Assembly (NCBI GenBank): GCA_046294735.1
Contig: JBKBKB010000001.1
Span: 62,001 to 126,000 of the forward strand
Direction: 5' to 3'
Source of the DNA: 34-65-8 sp046294735
Lineage (GTDB): Bacteria > Pseudomonadota > Alphaproteobacteria > Sphingomonadales > Sphingomonadaceae
DNA length: 64,000 nt
A program made the translations under genes and the position numbers. Of the stretch, positions 32,368 to 42,218 are shown piece by piece. The notes beneath the pieces are model-generated. The model was given only the letters and a program-made list of their open reading frames with translations, made no database searches and was not told where the DNA came from. Position 1 is the first letter of the stretch. Each line of letters begins with the position of its first letter.

Positions 32368-32844
32368 TCAGGCGGGACACTGGGCAAAGCCGGACGCGCG
32401 GTAAACCTCCCGGTCTGCCCCGTCGCGGATTTCCAGCGTTGCCTCATAACGATTGCCGCCCGGTTCATCTGGCTGCTGTGCGCCCAGCCCGAACCGGATC
32501 GAGTAGGTGAGCCCGTCATACTTGGTCCAGGCCACTTCCGGCCCCTTCTGCACACCGTTGTCGGGGGCAAATTGCGCGATATCACCCGACAGCTTCATGA
32601 CCGCGCGGTCCTCCATCGCCAGCAGGATCGGGGCCATCCCGCCGCCATCGGGCGCAAAGGCACAGGACGGGGCAGTCAGTTCGTGCTGTTCAATGTCCGG
32701 ATAGAGGATCGGTTCGGGTCTGACCGGCACCGCCACACCCGCATTGGCCTGCTCGATTTCCGCCACTTTCGCAGCCCGGTCCCGCTGTTCGGCCTCGCCG
32801 CACCCTGCAACGGCCAGCGCCGCCATGATCAGCATGAACCGCAT
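32368..32844 (-). CDS. Putative lipoprotein, unknown function
   Basis: A 158-residue protein with an N-terminal lipoprotein signal (MRFMLIMAALAVAGC, Cys15 as the lipid site). The mature part has no family that I recognise. It is neutral to acidic with GGNRYEATLEIRDGADREV near the end and two further cysteines (APSCAF and FAQCPA) that may form a disulfide. ATG 32844 overlaps the mutL stop as TGATG, so it is probably made from the mutL transcript. Confidence 0.7.
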   Translation of the reverse strand: MRFMLIMAALAVAGCGEAEQRDRAAKVAEIEQANAGVAVPVRPEPILYPDIEQHELTAPSCAFAPDGGGMAPILLAMEDRAVMKLSGDIAQFAPDNGVQKGPEVAWTKYDGLTYSIRFGLGAQQPDEPGGNRYEATLEIRDGADREVYRASGFAQCPA

Positions 32845-34640
32845 CAATGTCTCCCGAAAAGCTTCTCTACGTCTTCCATCTTCAGCTTAACCCACGTGGG
32901 ACGGCCATGGTTGCATTGGCCTGAGCGCGGGGTGCGCTCCATCTCGCGCAGCAGCGCGTTCATCTCCGCTACCGAGAGCGGACGTCCTGCCCGTACTGAT
33001 CCGTGACAGGCCATGGTCGCGAGGACGAGGTCGAGTTTTTCGCCCAGCAGCAACGTTTCCCCATGCAGGGCGAGGTCATCAGCAATGTCAGTCAGCAACT
33101 TGGCGGGGTCTGCACTGGCAAGAGCATGAGGGAGGGAGCGCACCAGCATGGCATTGGGCCCGAACCGTTCGACCCCTAGCCCCATCTCGGCCAGTCTTGG
33201 CGCGGCCGCTTCGAGCCTGTCGCATGCCGGCTCGTCGAGTTCGACCACGTCCGGGATCAGCAGCGCCTGCGCCCGCGCGACAGCCTCCCCTGCCCCGGCC
33301 GCGCGGAGGCATTCCAGCACCAGCCGCTCGTGCGCGGCGTGCTGGTCGACCAGTATCAGCCCATCAGCCGACTCAGCGACGATGTAGGTGTTGGCGACCT
33401 GGCCGCGGGCGATGCCAAGGGGGAAATCTAGCGCACTTTCCGGAACGGGCGAAGCCGGTTCAGCCCTGCCCTGCGGCGCAGCCAGCATCTCTGTGCCGTG
33501 CGCGCGCCACACCGGCGCCGTCTCCCGCACAGCGCTGCCTTGCGCGGCCGACCATTCACCCCTGTCGAACATAGAGCGGAGCGCGGGTTCCATGGGCTCG
33601 GGCTGCCACCGCGCCATTGCGTGCCGATCCGGCCTCTGCGACGAGCGCCGGTCGCCGGTGCTCAGCGCCTGCCTCAGGCCGGAAACGATGAACCCGCGCA
33701 CCGCCGCCGCATCGCGGAAGCGAACCTCGGTCTTGGCGGGGTGGACGTTCACGTCGACATCTTCGGGCGGCAGGTCTAGGAACAGCGCCAGCACCGCGTG
33801 CCGGTCCCGCGCCAGCATATCGGCATAGGCACCGCGCACAGCGCCGGTTAGCAGCCTGTCCTTTACCGGGCGCCCGTTGACGAACAGATACTGATGGTCC
33901 GCCACGCCGCGGTTGTAGGTCGGCAGCCCGGCCACGCCGGTCAGCCGCATGGCGCCGCGCTCAAGGTCGATCATCACACCGTTGTCGGCCAATTCGCGCG
34001 CGACAATGCCCGCCACCCGCTCGGCCACGCTTTCGCCTGCCTGCGCCTGGAGGATCCGCCTCTCGCCGTGTTCGAGCGTAAACGCGATGTCGGGCCGGGC
34101 CATGGCGAGACGGCGGACAACGTCCAGGCAGGCGGCGTATTCGCTGCGCTCGCTGCGCAGGAACTTGCGCCGTGCCGGCACCTGTCCGAACAGCTGCTCG
34201 ATCCGGACGTGCGTGCCCGGCGGCAGGGCGGCCGGACCGTCATCGATCAGCCGACCATGATCGACCACCTTGCGCCAGCCCTCCGCCGCATCATGTGGAC
34301 GGCTTTCCAGCGTGAAACGGGCAACGCTGGCAATCGATGGCAGCGCCTCGCCGCGAAAGCCCAGCGTCGTAACCTGCTCGATCGCGTCATCCGGCAGTTT
34401 CGAGGTGGCATGGCGTTCCAGCGCCAGCGCCATTTCCGCCGGGCTCATGCCGCAGCCGTCGTCTGTCACTTCGACCCGCGCCAGCCCGCCTTCAACCAGT
34501 TTTACGCTGATCCGGCGCGCGCCCGAATCGATGGCATTTTCGACCACTTCCTTGAGCGCAGCCGCTGGACGTTCGACCACTTCCCCCGCCGCAATGCGGT
34601 TGACCAGCGCGTCGGGAAGGCGGCGAATATGCGGCATCAT
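32844..34640 (-). CDS. mutL: DNA mismatch repair protein MutL (endonuclease type)
   Basis: A 598-residue GHKL ATPase. The N-terminal ATPase domain has LPDALVNRIAAGEVVERPAA, VENAIDSGA, DDGCGM and GFRGEALPSI. The C-terminal dimerisation domain holds the metal-dependent nicking motif DQHAAHERLVLE and the zinc-linked GQCNHGRPTW. It is therefore the endonuclease-type MutL expected in bacteria lacking MutH. It is divergent from mreB. Confidence 0.96.
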   Translation of the reverse strand: MMPHIRRLPDALVNRIAAGEVVERPAAALKEVVENAIDSGARRISVKLVEGGLARVEVTDDGCGMSPAEMALALERHATSKLPDDAIEQVTTLGFRGEALPSIASVARFTLESRPHDAAEGWRKVVDHGRLIDDGPAALPPGTHVRIEQLFGQVPARRKFLRSERSEYAACLDVVRRLAMARPDIAFTLEHGERRILQAQAGESVAERVAGIVARELADNGVMIDLERGAMRLTGVAGLPTYNRGVADHQYLFVNGRPVKDRLLTGAVRGAYADMLARDRHAVLALFLDLPPEDVDVNVHPAKTEVRFRDAAAVRGFIVSGLRQALSTGDRRSSQRPDRHAMARWQPEPMEPALRSMFDRGEWSAAQGSAVRETAPVWRAHGTEMLAAPQGRAEPASPVPESALDFPLGIARGQVANTYIVAESADGLILVDQHAAHERLVLECLRAAGAGEAVARAQALLIPDVVELDEPACDRLEAAAPRLAEMGLGVERFGPNAMLVRSLPHALASADPAKLLTDIADDLALHGETLLLGEKLDLVLATMACHGSVRAGRPLSVAEMNALLREMERTPRSGQCNHGRPTWVKLKMEDVEKLFGRH

Positions 34641-34828
34641 GCGATGCTAGCGCTGATATGCGCCGGATTCGAGGCCGACAGTGGAAAATTGCCCCGCCTG
34701 TCGACACAATTTTTTGGCGTTTTCCCTGCGCATTCGTTAAAGGGCGGTCACTTCCTGCCAGCTCAGGGTGGAACGCCCTCCGGGAAACCGGAGCGAAACC
34801 CTGTATCACAAACGGATCGCCCGTCGAA

Positions 34829-35875
34829 ATGACCTTCCTGTCCAAGCTCTTCAAATTCGGTTCGCGCAACATGGCCATCGATCTCGGGACGGCCAACACG
34901 CTGGTCTATGTCGATGGAGAAGGCATTGTTCTGAACGAGCCTTCGGTCGTCGCGATTGAGACGATTAACGGGATCAAGAAAGTCAAGGCAGTCGGCGATG
35001 ATGCCAAGATGATGATGGGCAAGACCCCGGACAGCATCGAGACAATCCGCCCGCTGCGAGACGGCGTGATTGCCGACCTCGACTGGGCTGAGGAAATGAT
35101 CAAGGAATTCATCCGCAAGGTGAACGGTCGCAAGACCAGCATGTTCCGCCCGCCGGAAATCACCATCTGCGTTCCCAGCGGCTCGACCTCGGTCGAACGC
35201 CGCGCCATTCGTGACGCCGCTTCCAATGCCGGCGCCAGCCAAGTCTATCTGATTCTGGAACCAATGGCCGCGGCGATCGGGGCCGACATGCCAGTGACCG
35301 AGCCGGTCGGCAGCATGGTCGTCGATATCGGCGGCGGCACGACCGAAGTCGCGGTCCTGTCGCTGCGCGGCCTTGCCTACGCTGCCTCGGTCCGCACTGG
35401 CGGCGACAAGATGGACGAATCGATCGTTTCCTACGTCCGCCGCCACCACAACCTGCTGATCGGGGAATCGACGGCAGAGCGGATCAAGCGCGACTACGGC
35501 GTCGCCATGGCCCCGGAAGACGGAATTGGTGAGATCATCACCATCAAGGGCCGTGATCTGGTCAACGGGGTGCCCAAGGAAATTACCATAAACCAGGGCC
35601 ATATCGCCGAAGCGCTGGCCGAACCGATCGGCGCCATCGTCGAAGGCGTACGGATCGCGCTGGAAAACACCGCGCCCGAGCTTGCCGCCGACATCGTCGA
35701 CCAGGGTATCGTGCTGACCGGGGGCGGCGCGCTGATCAAGGGTCTCGATGTCCACCTGCGCGAGGAAACCGGTCTGCCGGTTTCGGTAGCTGAAGATCCC
35801 CTGTCCTGCGTGGCAATCGGTACTGGGCGAGCGATGGAAGATCCGATCTATCGCGGCGTCCTGATGACCGCTTAA
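34829..35875 (+). CDS. mreB: Rod shape-determining protein MreB
   Basis: A 348-residue actin homologue that forms curved filaments on the inner membrane and guides the elongasome. The ATP-binding motifs are MAIDLGTANTLVY, VVDIGGGTTEVAV and GIVLTGGGALIKGL. An N-terminal MTFLSKLFKFGS is the likely amphipathic membrane anchor. The start is ATG 34829; the open frame extends upstream without support. It is first in the mreBCD-mrdA-rodA operon. Confidence 0.96.
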   Translation: MTFLSKLFKFGSRNMAIDLGTANTLVYVDGEGIVLNEPSVVAIETINGIKKVKAVGDDAKMMMGKTPDSIETIRPLRDGVIADLDWAEEMIKEFIRKVNGRKTSMFRPPEITICVPSGSTSVERRAIRDAASNAGASQVYLILEPMAAAIGADMPVTEPVGSMVVDIGGGTTEVAVLSLRGLAYAASVRTGGDKMDESIVSYVRRHHNLLIGESTAERIKRDYGVAMAPEDGIGEIITIKGRDLVNGVPKEITINQGHIAEALAEPIGAIVEGVRIALENTAPELAADIVDQGIVLTGGGALIKGLDVHLREETGLPVSVAEDPLSCVAIGTGRAMEDPIYRGVLMTA

Positions 35876-35889
35876 GGCCGGGGCAGGCG

Positions 35890-36783
35890 ATGGCGCCGCC
35901 CGACAAACGGCGCTCAAGCACCTCCCGCAGGGCGCAATACGGTGTCTTTACCGGATATGTGCTGGCTGCGCTGGGCTTGCTGCTCGGGATGGTTTTGCTG
36001 GCCGTGTCGCTGTGGCGCCCCACCAGTTTCAGCGGGCCGAGAAATGCCGCGCAGACGGCGGCCGCACCGGTTGCGGCACCAACCACCGTGGCGCGCACGG
36101 AGAGCCAGAGCCTGCTGGAGCGGATTGCCGGTTTCTGGAACGCCGGCAGTCAGAACGCCAGCCTACGCGAGGAAATCGAACTCGCCCGCATCAGGCTGGC
36201 TGAGGCCAAGGCGGTGGAGCAGGAAAACGAGCGGCTCAAGGCCCTGCTCGGACTGGTGCAGACCGACGATGGCAAGCCGGTTGCGATCACGCACTTCATC
36301 GGCTCCAGCGCATCGAGTGCCCGGAGGTTTGGCTATATCGGCGCCGGGGCCAGGCAGGGCGTGAAACCCGGAATGCCGGTGCGCAGCGCGCGCGGCGTGG
36401 TCGGCCGGGTGCTGGAGGTCGGCCCGGCCACGGCGAGGGTGCTGCTGCTGACGGACAGCCAATCGGTCCTGCCGGTCCGCCTCGCCCGCGAAGAAGTGGT
36501 GGCCTTTGCGGAGGGGCGCGGCGACGGGCTGCTGCGGATCCGCCTGATCAATCTCGGCATCAATCCGATCCGCAAGGGCGACCTGTTCGTCACCAGCGGA
36601 ACCGGCGGATACTTCGCGCCCGGTATGGCAGTGGCGATCGCTACGGAGATCACCAGCGATGGCGCGCTGGCCCGGATGGTGAGCGACCCGGCGGCGACAG
36701 ACTATGTCGCCGTGACACCCCTGTGGCAGGCCGAGACCGTTGCGGCTTCGCGCGTCCCGGTGGAACAGGCGCTGCCGCAGTGA
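35890..36783 (+). CDS. mreC: Rod shape-determining protein MreC
   Basis: A 297-residue bitopic protein. A transmembrane helix at about 20-45 (GYVLAALGLLLGMVLLAVSL) is followed by a coiled coil (about 85-120, REEIELARIRLAEAKAVEQE) and a periplasmic beta-barrel with GYIGAGARQGVKPGMPVRSA and FVTSGTGGYFAPGMAVAI. It links MreB to PBP2. Its stop overlaps the mreD GTG start as GTGA. Confidence 0.92.
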   Translation: MAPPDKRRSSTSRRAQYGVFTGYVLAALGLLLGMVLLAVSLWRPTSFSGPRNAAQTAAAPVAAPTTVARTESQSLLERIAGFWNAGSQNASLREEIELARIRLAEAKAVEQENERLKALLGLVQTDDGKPVAITHFIGSSASSARRFGYIGAGARQGVKPGMPVRSARGVVGRVLEVGPATARVLLLTDSQSVLPVRLAREEVVAFAEGRGDGLLRIRLINLGINPIRKGDLFVTSGTGGYFAPGMAVAIATEITSDGALARMVSDPAATDYVAVTPLWQAETVAASRVPVEQALPQ

Positions 36784-37337
36784 GTGAGCAGCTCAACCCC
36801 CAGGCACGGCGTGATAAATATGGCAGCCGGATCAACCGCACGCACTCGCCGGTTCTTGCCATTGCCGTTCCATGGGCCACTATCATGGCCGCATCGCTGG
36901 TCCAGACCTTGCCCGTGGCCAGCGCTGTTCCGCTGGTTCCGCCACTCGGCTTCCTGATGCTGCTGTGCTGGCGGCTGGTCCGCCCGGGGCTGCTGCCGGT
37001 TTGGGCGGGGTTTCCGCTGGGCCTGTTCGACGACCTGTTCAGCGGGCAACCGTTCGGGAGCGCGATTGCGCTGTGGTCGCTTGCGCTGTTGCTGATCGAA
37101 CTGATCGAATACCGGCTGCCATGGCGCGAGTTTCCTCTCGACTGGCTGCTCTCATGCGCGGTCCTGATCGGCTACATCGTGCTGGCCGCCCTGTTTTCCG
37201 GCGCCCGGATCGAGGGGCCCGGACTCGTGGCGCTCGGCCCACAGCTCTTGCTCTCTTCTCTGCTCTATCCCATCGTTGCCCGTATGGTGTCCTGGCTCGA
37301 CCGATTACGATTGACGCGGTTCAAGGTGATCGACTGA
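36780..37337 (+). CDS. mreD: Rod shape-determining protein MreD
   Basis: A 185-residue membrane protein with five or six hydrophobic helices. It starts at GTG 36780 (MSEQLNPQARRDKYGSRINR), overlapping the mreC stop. GLFDDLFSGQPFGSAIALWSL is the usual MreD core. The stop and the mrdA start share one base (TGATG), so translation is coupled along the operon. Confidence 0.9.
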   Translation: MSEQLNPQARRDKYGSRINRTHSPVLAIAVPWATIMAASLVQTLPVASAVPLVPPLGFLMLLCWRLVRPGLLPVWAGFPLGLFDDLFSGQPFGSAIALWSLALLLIELIEYRLPWREFPLDWLLSCAVLIGYIVLAALFSGARIEGPGLVALGPQLLLSSLLYPIVARMVSWLDRLRLTRFKVID

Positions 37338-39382
37338 TGGCTCGAAGGCGGCCTCGGTCAATCATCAGTTCCGCCACACTGAAGAACTCCTTCGACCGTC
37401 GCACAATGGTTGTTGGGGCGGTTGGTGGCGGGATCGGGATACTGCTCGCTGGCCGGATGGCCTGGATGGCCATCGGCCAGAACGAACAGTACACGCTGGC
37501 GGCAGAAAGCAACCGGGTTAACCTGTCCCTGATCCCGCCCCGGCGCGGTTGGATACTTGATCGCAATGGCGCACCGCTGGCGTCCAACCGGGCCGATTTC
37601 CGGGTCGACCTGATTCCGGAGCGGATCGACAACCTCGACCGAACCATGTCCGTTCTCGGTGAAGTGCTCGGTCTCGAGCCGGTCAGGCTGGAAGACCTGC
37701 GCGACAAGATTAACAAGGCGCGCGGATTTCAACCGGTCGAAGTTGCCGCCGGCCTGAGTTACGAGCAGTTCGCCGCCCTCAGTGTGCGCCTCCCGGAACT
37801 GCCGGGGGTACTACCGCAGCAGGGTTTTTCCAGATTCTATCCGACTGGCCCGACGGTGGGCCATCTGATCGGCTATGTTGGTCCGGCCTCAGCCGAGGAA
37901 TACGAAGCCAATCCCAGCCCGCTGATGCTAACCCCCGGGTTCAAGCTGGGCAAGGATGGGGTGGAAAAGCAATTCGAAAGCGCGCTGCGGGGTAAGCCCG
38001 GCGCGCGGCGGGTCGAAGTAACCGCCTCCGGCCGAATCGTGCGTGATCTCGACAAGCGCGAGGATATTCAGGGCAAGCCGGTCCAGTTGACCATCGACGG
38101 CCCGCTGCAGGATTATGCAGCCCGCCGGATCGGGCTCGAGTCCGGATCTGTGGTGGTGATGGACTGTGATACCGGCGACCTGCTCTGCATGGCCTCCATG
38201 CCCAGTTTTGATCCCAACAGCTTTTCGGACGGAATCGGCCGGATCGAATACGCGATGCTGCGAGATGATGACCGGGTGCCGCTGCGCAACAAAGTGCTCA
38301 AGGGGCTCTACCCGCCAGCCTCCACCGTCAAGCCGATGGTGTCGATGGCTTTGCTCCAGGCAGGGATCCGACCGGAAGAGACCGTCTTTTGCGGCGGTGG
38401 CCTCAGGGTTGGCAACCGGGTCTTCCGGTGCTGGAACCGGCGCGGACACGGCCATGTCAACATGGCCAAGGGCATCTATCAGAGCTGCGATGTCTATTAC
38501 TACGCCATGGCCCAGCGGGTCGGGATGCAGCCGATCGCGGACATGGCTCGCCTTTGCGGCATGGGGGAGGAGTTCGACCTGCCTGTGCTGAGCCAGTTTT
38601 ACGGCACAGTGCCCGATCCCGAATGGAAAATGCGTAAGTATGGCCGCCCCTGGGCAGCCTTCGACACGGTCAACGCAACCATCGGCCAAGGCTACATGCT
38701 GTCCAATCCGCTGCAACTGGCGGTTATGTCGGCTCGGCTCGCGACCGGGCGGCACATCGAACCGAACCTCGTCAAAGGCAAGGCCAAGACCTTCGTCGAC
38801 GTTGATTTCCCGCCTGAACACGTTGCCTATGTCCGCCAGGCCATGAGCGATGTGGTCAACGGGCCCGGCACGGCAGGTCGCGGCCGGTTGCCGATCCCCG
38901 ATATCCTGATGGCGGGCAAGACCGGCACCGCGCAGGTGGTTTCACTCAACATTTCCGATGGCAGGTCGGGCCCGTGGAAATACCGCGACCACGGCCTGTT
39001 CATCTTCTTCGCGCCGTTCGACAAGCCGAAATATGCCGGGGCCGTGGTGATCGAACATGGTGGCGGATCTGGCGCAGCATATCCCATCGCCCGCGACGTC
39101 ACGACCTTCCTGTTTGATCCGGCCAAGGGGATGGCGGCGCTTCACGCACTGGAGAAACAGTGGGGCGGCACCGCGCAGCAGCGGCTCGCAGCAAAATACG
39201 CCGCCTATGCTGCGCAGGCAGGCGAGATAACCCGCCCGCCGCCCCGGCGCGAGGAAGACATCTTCAATCAGGTGGATGCCGAAGCACGGGCAGCCGCAGC
39301 CCAACCTGCTGCTTCCGCCACCGATGCGGCGATCAACCGGTCCGAGAATGTCGAGAGCACTCCGGTGGGTGACGAGGAATGA
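37337..39382 (+). CDS. mrdA: Penicillin-binding protein 2 (elongasome transpeptidase)
   Basis: A 681-residue class B PBP. After one N-terminal membrane helix (about 30-50) come the pedestal domain (RGWILDRNGAPLASNRADF) and the transpeptidase domain. The active-site Ser329 is in PPASTVKPM with Lys332, the SxN/D motif is Ser383 in YQSCDVYYY, and the KTG motif begins at Lys528 (AGKTGTAQVV). It cross-links peptidoglycan along the side wall. The Ala/Pro/Glu-rich tail after about 600 is typical of sphingomonads. It is coupled to rodA by an ATGA overlap. Confidence 0.95.
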   Translation: MARRRPRSIISSATLKNSFDRRTMVVGAVGGGIGILLAGRMAWMAIGQNEQYTLAAESNRVNLSLIPPRRGWILDRNGAPLASNRADFRVDLIPERIDNLDRTMSVLGEVLGLEPVRLEDLRDKINKARGFQPVEVAAGLSYEQFAALSVRLPELPGVLPQQGFSRFYPTGPTVGHLIGYVGPASAEEYEANPSPLMLTPGFKLGKDGVEKQFESALRGKPGARRVEVTASGRIVRDLDKREDIQGKPVQLTIDGPLQDYAARRIGLESGSVVVMDCDTGDLLCMASMPSFDPNSFSDGIGRIEYAMLRDDDRVPLRNKVLKGLYPPASTVKPMVSMALLQAGIRPEETVFCGGGLRVGNRVFRCWNRRGHGHVNMAKGIYQSCDVYYYAMAQRVGMQPIADMARLCGMGEEFDLPVLSQFYGTVPDPEWKMRKYGRPWAAFDTVNATIGQGYMLSNPLQLAVMSARLATGRHIEPNLVKGKAKTFVDVDFPPEHVAYVRQAMSDVVNGPGTAGRGRLPIPDILMAGKTGTAQVVSLNISDGRSGPWKYRDHGLFIFFAPFDKPKYAGAVVIEHGGGSGAAYPIARDVTTFLFDPAKGMAALHALEKQWGGTAQQRLAAKYAAYAAQAGEITRPPPRREEDIFNQVDAEARAAAAQPAASATDAAINRSENVESTPVGDEE

Positions 39383-40491
39383 GTTCGATTATCCCCGCCC
39401 CGCTGGCGCGCCTGCCTTGGCAGATGCTTGTGCCGATGATGCTGCTGGCGGGGTTTGGCGCCATGGTGCTCTATTCTGCCGGGGGCGGCTCGATGCAGCC
39501 ATACGCCCTGCCCCACCTTGTTCGTTTCGCGGTATTCATGGTGATCGCGCTGGTCATTTCCCGCCTCAACCGTGACCTGATTATGACGCTGGCATACCCG
39601 GCCTTTGTCGGGGTTCTGATTCTGTTGCTGGCAGTGGAAGTCGTCGGCGCGGTGAAAGGCGGCAGCCAGCGCTGGCTCGAACTGGGCTTCATGCGCCTGC
39701 AGCCCTCGGAACTGATGAAGCCGACCATCTGCCTGGTGCTGGCGACCTATTACGCGCGGCTCCCGATCGGGCTGATCCCGACCGCGAAGGCGCTGGCACC
39801 CGCGATCGGCTTCATCTTGCTGCCGGTGGCGCTGGTGCTGATGCAGCCCGACCTTGGCACCTCGGTGGCAATCGTGTTCAGTGCCTTGATCGTCATGTTC
39901 CTGGCTGGATTGCCGCTGTGGTGGTTCGTGAGCGCGGGTGGAGCCGCAGTCATGCTGGCGCCGATCGTCTATTTCTTCGGGCTGCACGATTACCAGCAGA
40001 AGCGGGTCACGACCTTCCTTGACCCGGAAAGTGACCCGCTCGGGGCAGGCTACCATATCAGCCAGTCAAAGATCGCGATTGGCTCGGGCGGATTGTTCGG
40101 CAAGGGTTTCAATGAAGGATCGCAAAGCCACCTCAACTACCTGCCGGAACCACACACCGATTTCGTGTTCGCCAGCATGGCGGAGGAGTGGGGCCTGGTC
40201 GGCGGGCTGTTTGTTCTGCTGATGTATGCTCTCATCCTGCGCTGGGGCCTGCAAGTCGCGCGGGCATCGAAGGATCGCTTCGGGGGGCTGCTGGCGGGCG
40301 GCGTGACCGCCACGATCTTCTTCTATATCGCCATCAACCTGCTCATGGTGATGGGCCTTGCCCCGGCCAAGGGCATGCCCCTGCCGTGGATGAGCCATGG
40401 CGGGTCTTCCATGCTGACGGCGATGATCTGCATCGGCACGCTGATGATGGTGCACCGGTGGAACCGCAACGCCCCACGAAGCGGTTTCTAG
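39379..40491 (+). CDS. rodA: Rod shape-determining protein RodA (peptidoglycan glycosyltransferase)
   Basis: A 370-residue SEDS polytopic protein with about ten helices that polymerises lipid II glycan strands with PBP2. SEDS signatures are GSQRWLELGFMRLQPSELMK, DPESDPLGAGYHISQSKIAIGSGG, PEPHTDFVFASMAEEWG and GLAPAKGMPLPWMSHGGSSM. The conserved catalytic Asp region is present. It is last in the operon, about 90 nt before tRNA-Lys. Confidence 0.95.
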   Translation: MSSIIPAPLARLPWQMLVPMMLLAGFGAMVLYSAGGGSMQPYALPHLVRFAVFMVIALVISRLNRDLIMTLAYPAFVGVLILLLAVEVVGAVKGGSQRWLELGFMRLQPSELMKPTICLVLATYYARLPIGLIPTAKALAPAIGFILLPVALVLMQPDLGTSVAIVFSALIVMFLAGLPLWWFVSAGGAAVMLAPIVYFFGLHDYQQKRVTTFLDPESDPLGAGYHISQSKIAIGSGGLFGKGFNEGSQSHLNYLPEPHTDFVFASMAEEWGLVGGLFVLLMYALILRWGLQVARASKDRFGGLLAGGVTATIFFYIAINLLMVMGLAPAKGMPLPWMSHGGSSMLTAMICIGTLMMVHRWNRNAPRSGF

Positions 40492-40513
40492 TCGGCGGCC
40501 CCGCAACACCCCC

Positions 40514-40541
40514 TTGCCTTGGCCCGATCTTTCGCTAAATG
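40514..40541 (+). promoter_or_regulatory. Candidate promoter of tRNA-Lys
   Basis: TTGCCT (40514-40519) and TAAATG (40536-40541) are 16 nt apart, 42 nt before the mature tRNA. Read-through from rodA is also possible. Confidence 0.3.
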
Positions 40542-40583
40542 CAGCGCCTCGCCCGATTCGGGCGTCGCCGGAAACCGGCGTGT

Positions 40584-40659
<76 letters not shown>

Positions 40660-40717
40660 CTTCCCCTTCCCGCCAATGACCGCTAACGCCCGCGTCCACC
40701 CTGATGCGGAGTATTGT

Positions 40718-41137
40718 ATGGCCCGGTTCCTGATTGTCGAAGCGCGTTTCTACGACCACCTCAACGATATGCTGGTCGAAGGCGCACGCGCCGCGCTGCG
40801 CGCAGCCGGGCATGACGTTGATGTCCTGACCGTTCCGGGCGCGCTGGAGATTCCCGGCGCGATCGTGCTGGCTGACGAAAGCGACCTGTATGATGGCTAT
40901 GTCGCCATCGGCGTGGTCATCCGCGGCGAAACCTACCACTTCGAAATCGTCGCCGGAGAAAGCGCCCGCGGGATCATGGCCCTGACCATGGACGGCATGG
41001 CCATCGGCAACGGCATCCTGACGGTTGAGAACGAAGAGCAGGCGCTGGTCCGCGCCGATCCTGCCCAAAAGGACAAGGGCGGCGAAGCAGCCAAGGCTGC
41101 GCTGGCTCTCTACGAACTCGGCCTGCGCTTCGGCTAA
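40718..41137 (+). CDS. ribH: 6,7-dimethyl-8-ribityllumazine synthase
   Basis: A 139-residue enzyme for the penultimate riboflavin step. MARFLIVEARFYDHLNDM is the substrate-binding N-terminus, TVPGALEIPGAI and VVIRGETYHFEIV follow, with His74 as the catalytic histidine, and LTMDGMAIGNGILTVEN is the loop before the C-terminus. ATG 40718 has GGAG six bases upstream; a longer frame from 40676 is less likely. The other rib genes are not nearby. Confidence 0.92.
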   Translation: MARFLIVEARFYDHLNDMLVEGARAALRAAGHDVDVLTVPGALEIPGAIVLADESDLYDGYVAIGVVIRGETYHFEIVAGESARGIMALTMDGMAIGNGILTVENEEQALVRADPAQKDKGGEAAKAALALYELGLRFG

Positions 41138-41140
41138 GGC

Positions 41141-42214
41141 TCAGTCCGCCGGATCGGCCAGCCCTTTGAGGCCAAGCGGCGCATAATCGCCGATGGCGAG
41201 CTGCTCGAACACGCCCATGCCCTGCTCGCCCCCCGGGCCGGTGACTCGGCTCAACATCTGCACGTGGAGGTTATCCGGTCTTGCAGGATCGATGGTGTCG
41301 AGCGCGATATCCTCGCGCTCGACCTCCAGCTTGCCGTGATCGAGCCCGTGGTTCCACCTCGGTGAGGTATAGCCGAGCCCGCGCATCTGGAACCGGGCGA
41401 CCGGCTCGAACCGGAACTCTTCTTCCCCGATGGACAGCACCCCGCCATCCGGCCAGCGCGTGCCGGGGGCGAGCGGCGCGTCCATCCGCGGCTCGTGCGA
41501 TTCGGTGAAGGCTTCTGGCCCATTGCCATCAGGCGCGATCACGGCACGGGTGTTCCAGGGCGTGCCATCGGCATGAGCATTGAGGTGGAAGAACAGGCTG
41601 CGGCCTGGCAAGTTGACTGGGGTCCACTGCCAGAAGAACTGCGGCACCCCGCCGCCGAACTGCGGGTCCGACGCGCCGACCGGGCGCACGCCCCAGCTGC
41701 GGTCGCGCGTTCCGGCCGTGCCGGAGGCCAGCGCCTGCCGCTTGCCATCGACCTCGATCCAGCCTTCATAATGCCCGTTCTGGGTCAGGCGGGTATAATC
41801 CATCACGGTGCGCGGCCCGACCCGCCAGGTAAACCGCGGCTCCTCGATCGGAAAGGCCCGTCCGGTGAAGATCAGGTCGGCGGCAATCCCCTCACCTTCC
41901 ACAATCACGCGTAGCCGCTTGAGCGGCTCGACGATCTCGATCCGCACCGGACCGCAGGCCAGCTCCATCCGCTCCATTCCCAGTTTGCGGCTGGCGTGGA
42001 CGCAGTGCTGCACCCCGTCGCGGATGACGCAGAAATGCGCGTCCGCCACATCGAGGTGGGGATAGACCCCGAAGGCGACCGCGAAGAACCCGCTGCCGTC
42101 GGGCGCGTATCCGTTGAAGAAATAGCGGTCATAGAAATTCCGGTCGGTGCCGGAATAGGCGATCGGGTCCGCCGTCTGGTGGATCGGGTAATCGTCGCCG
42201 CGGGTCAGAACCAT
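41141..42214 (-). CDS. Uncharacterised protein paired with a phosphotransferase
   Basis: A 357-residue protein that looks cytosolic and beta-rich, with no signal peptide or membrane helix. Notable conserved-looking stretches are FFNGYAPDGSGFFAVAFGVYP, LIFTGRAFPIEEPRF, GTRDRSWGVRPVGASDP and PRWNHGLDHGKLEVERED. The DRSWG motif and layout remind me of the DUF7064/7065 or hydroxyneurosporene-synthase-like beta-barrel group; I am not certain. It lies 4 nt downstream of the phosphotransferase gene, so the two probably act in one pathway, perhaps on a lipid, steroid or xenobiotic alcohol. Confidence 0.7.
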   Translation of the reverse strand: MVLTRGDDYPIHQTADPIAYSGTDRNFYDRYFFNGYAPDGSGFFAVAFGVYPHLDVADAHFCVIRDGVQHCVHASRKLGMERMELACGPVRIEIVEPLKRLRVIVEGEGIAADLIFTGRAFPIEEPRFTWRVGPRTVMDYTRLTQNGHYEGWIEVDGKRQALASGTAGTRDRSWGVRPVGASDPQFGGGVPQFFWQWTPVNLPGRSLFFHLNAHADGTPWNTRAVIAPDGNGPEAFTESHEPRMDAPLAPGTRWPDGGVLSIGEEEFRFEPVARFQMRGLGYTSPRWNHGLDHGKLEVEREDIALDTIDPARPDNLHVQMLSRVTGPGGEQGMGVFEQLAIGDYAPLGLKGLADPAD

Positions 42215-42218
42215 TGCA

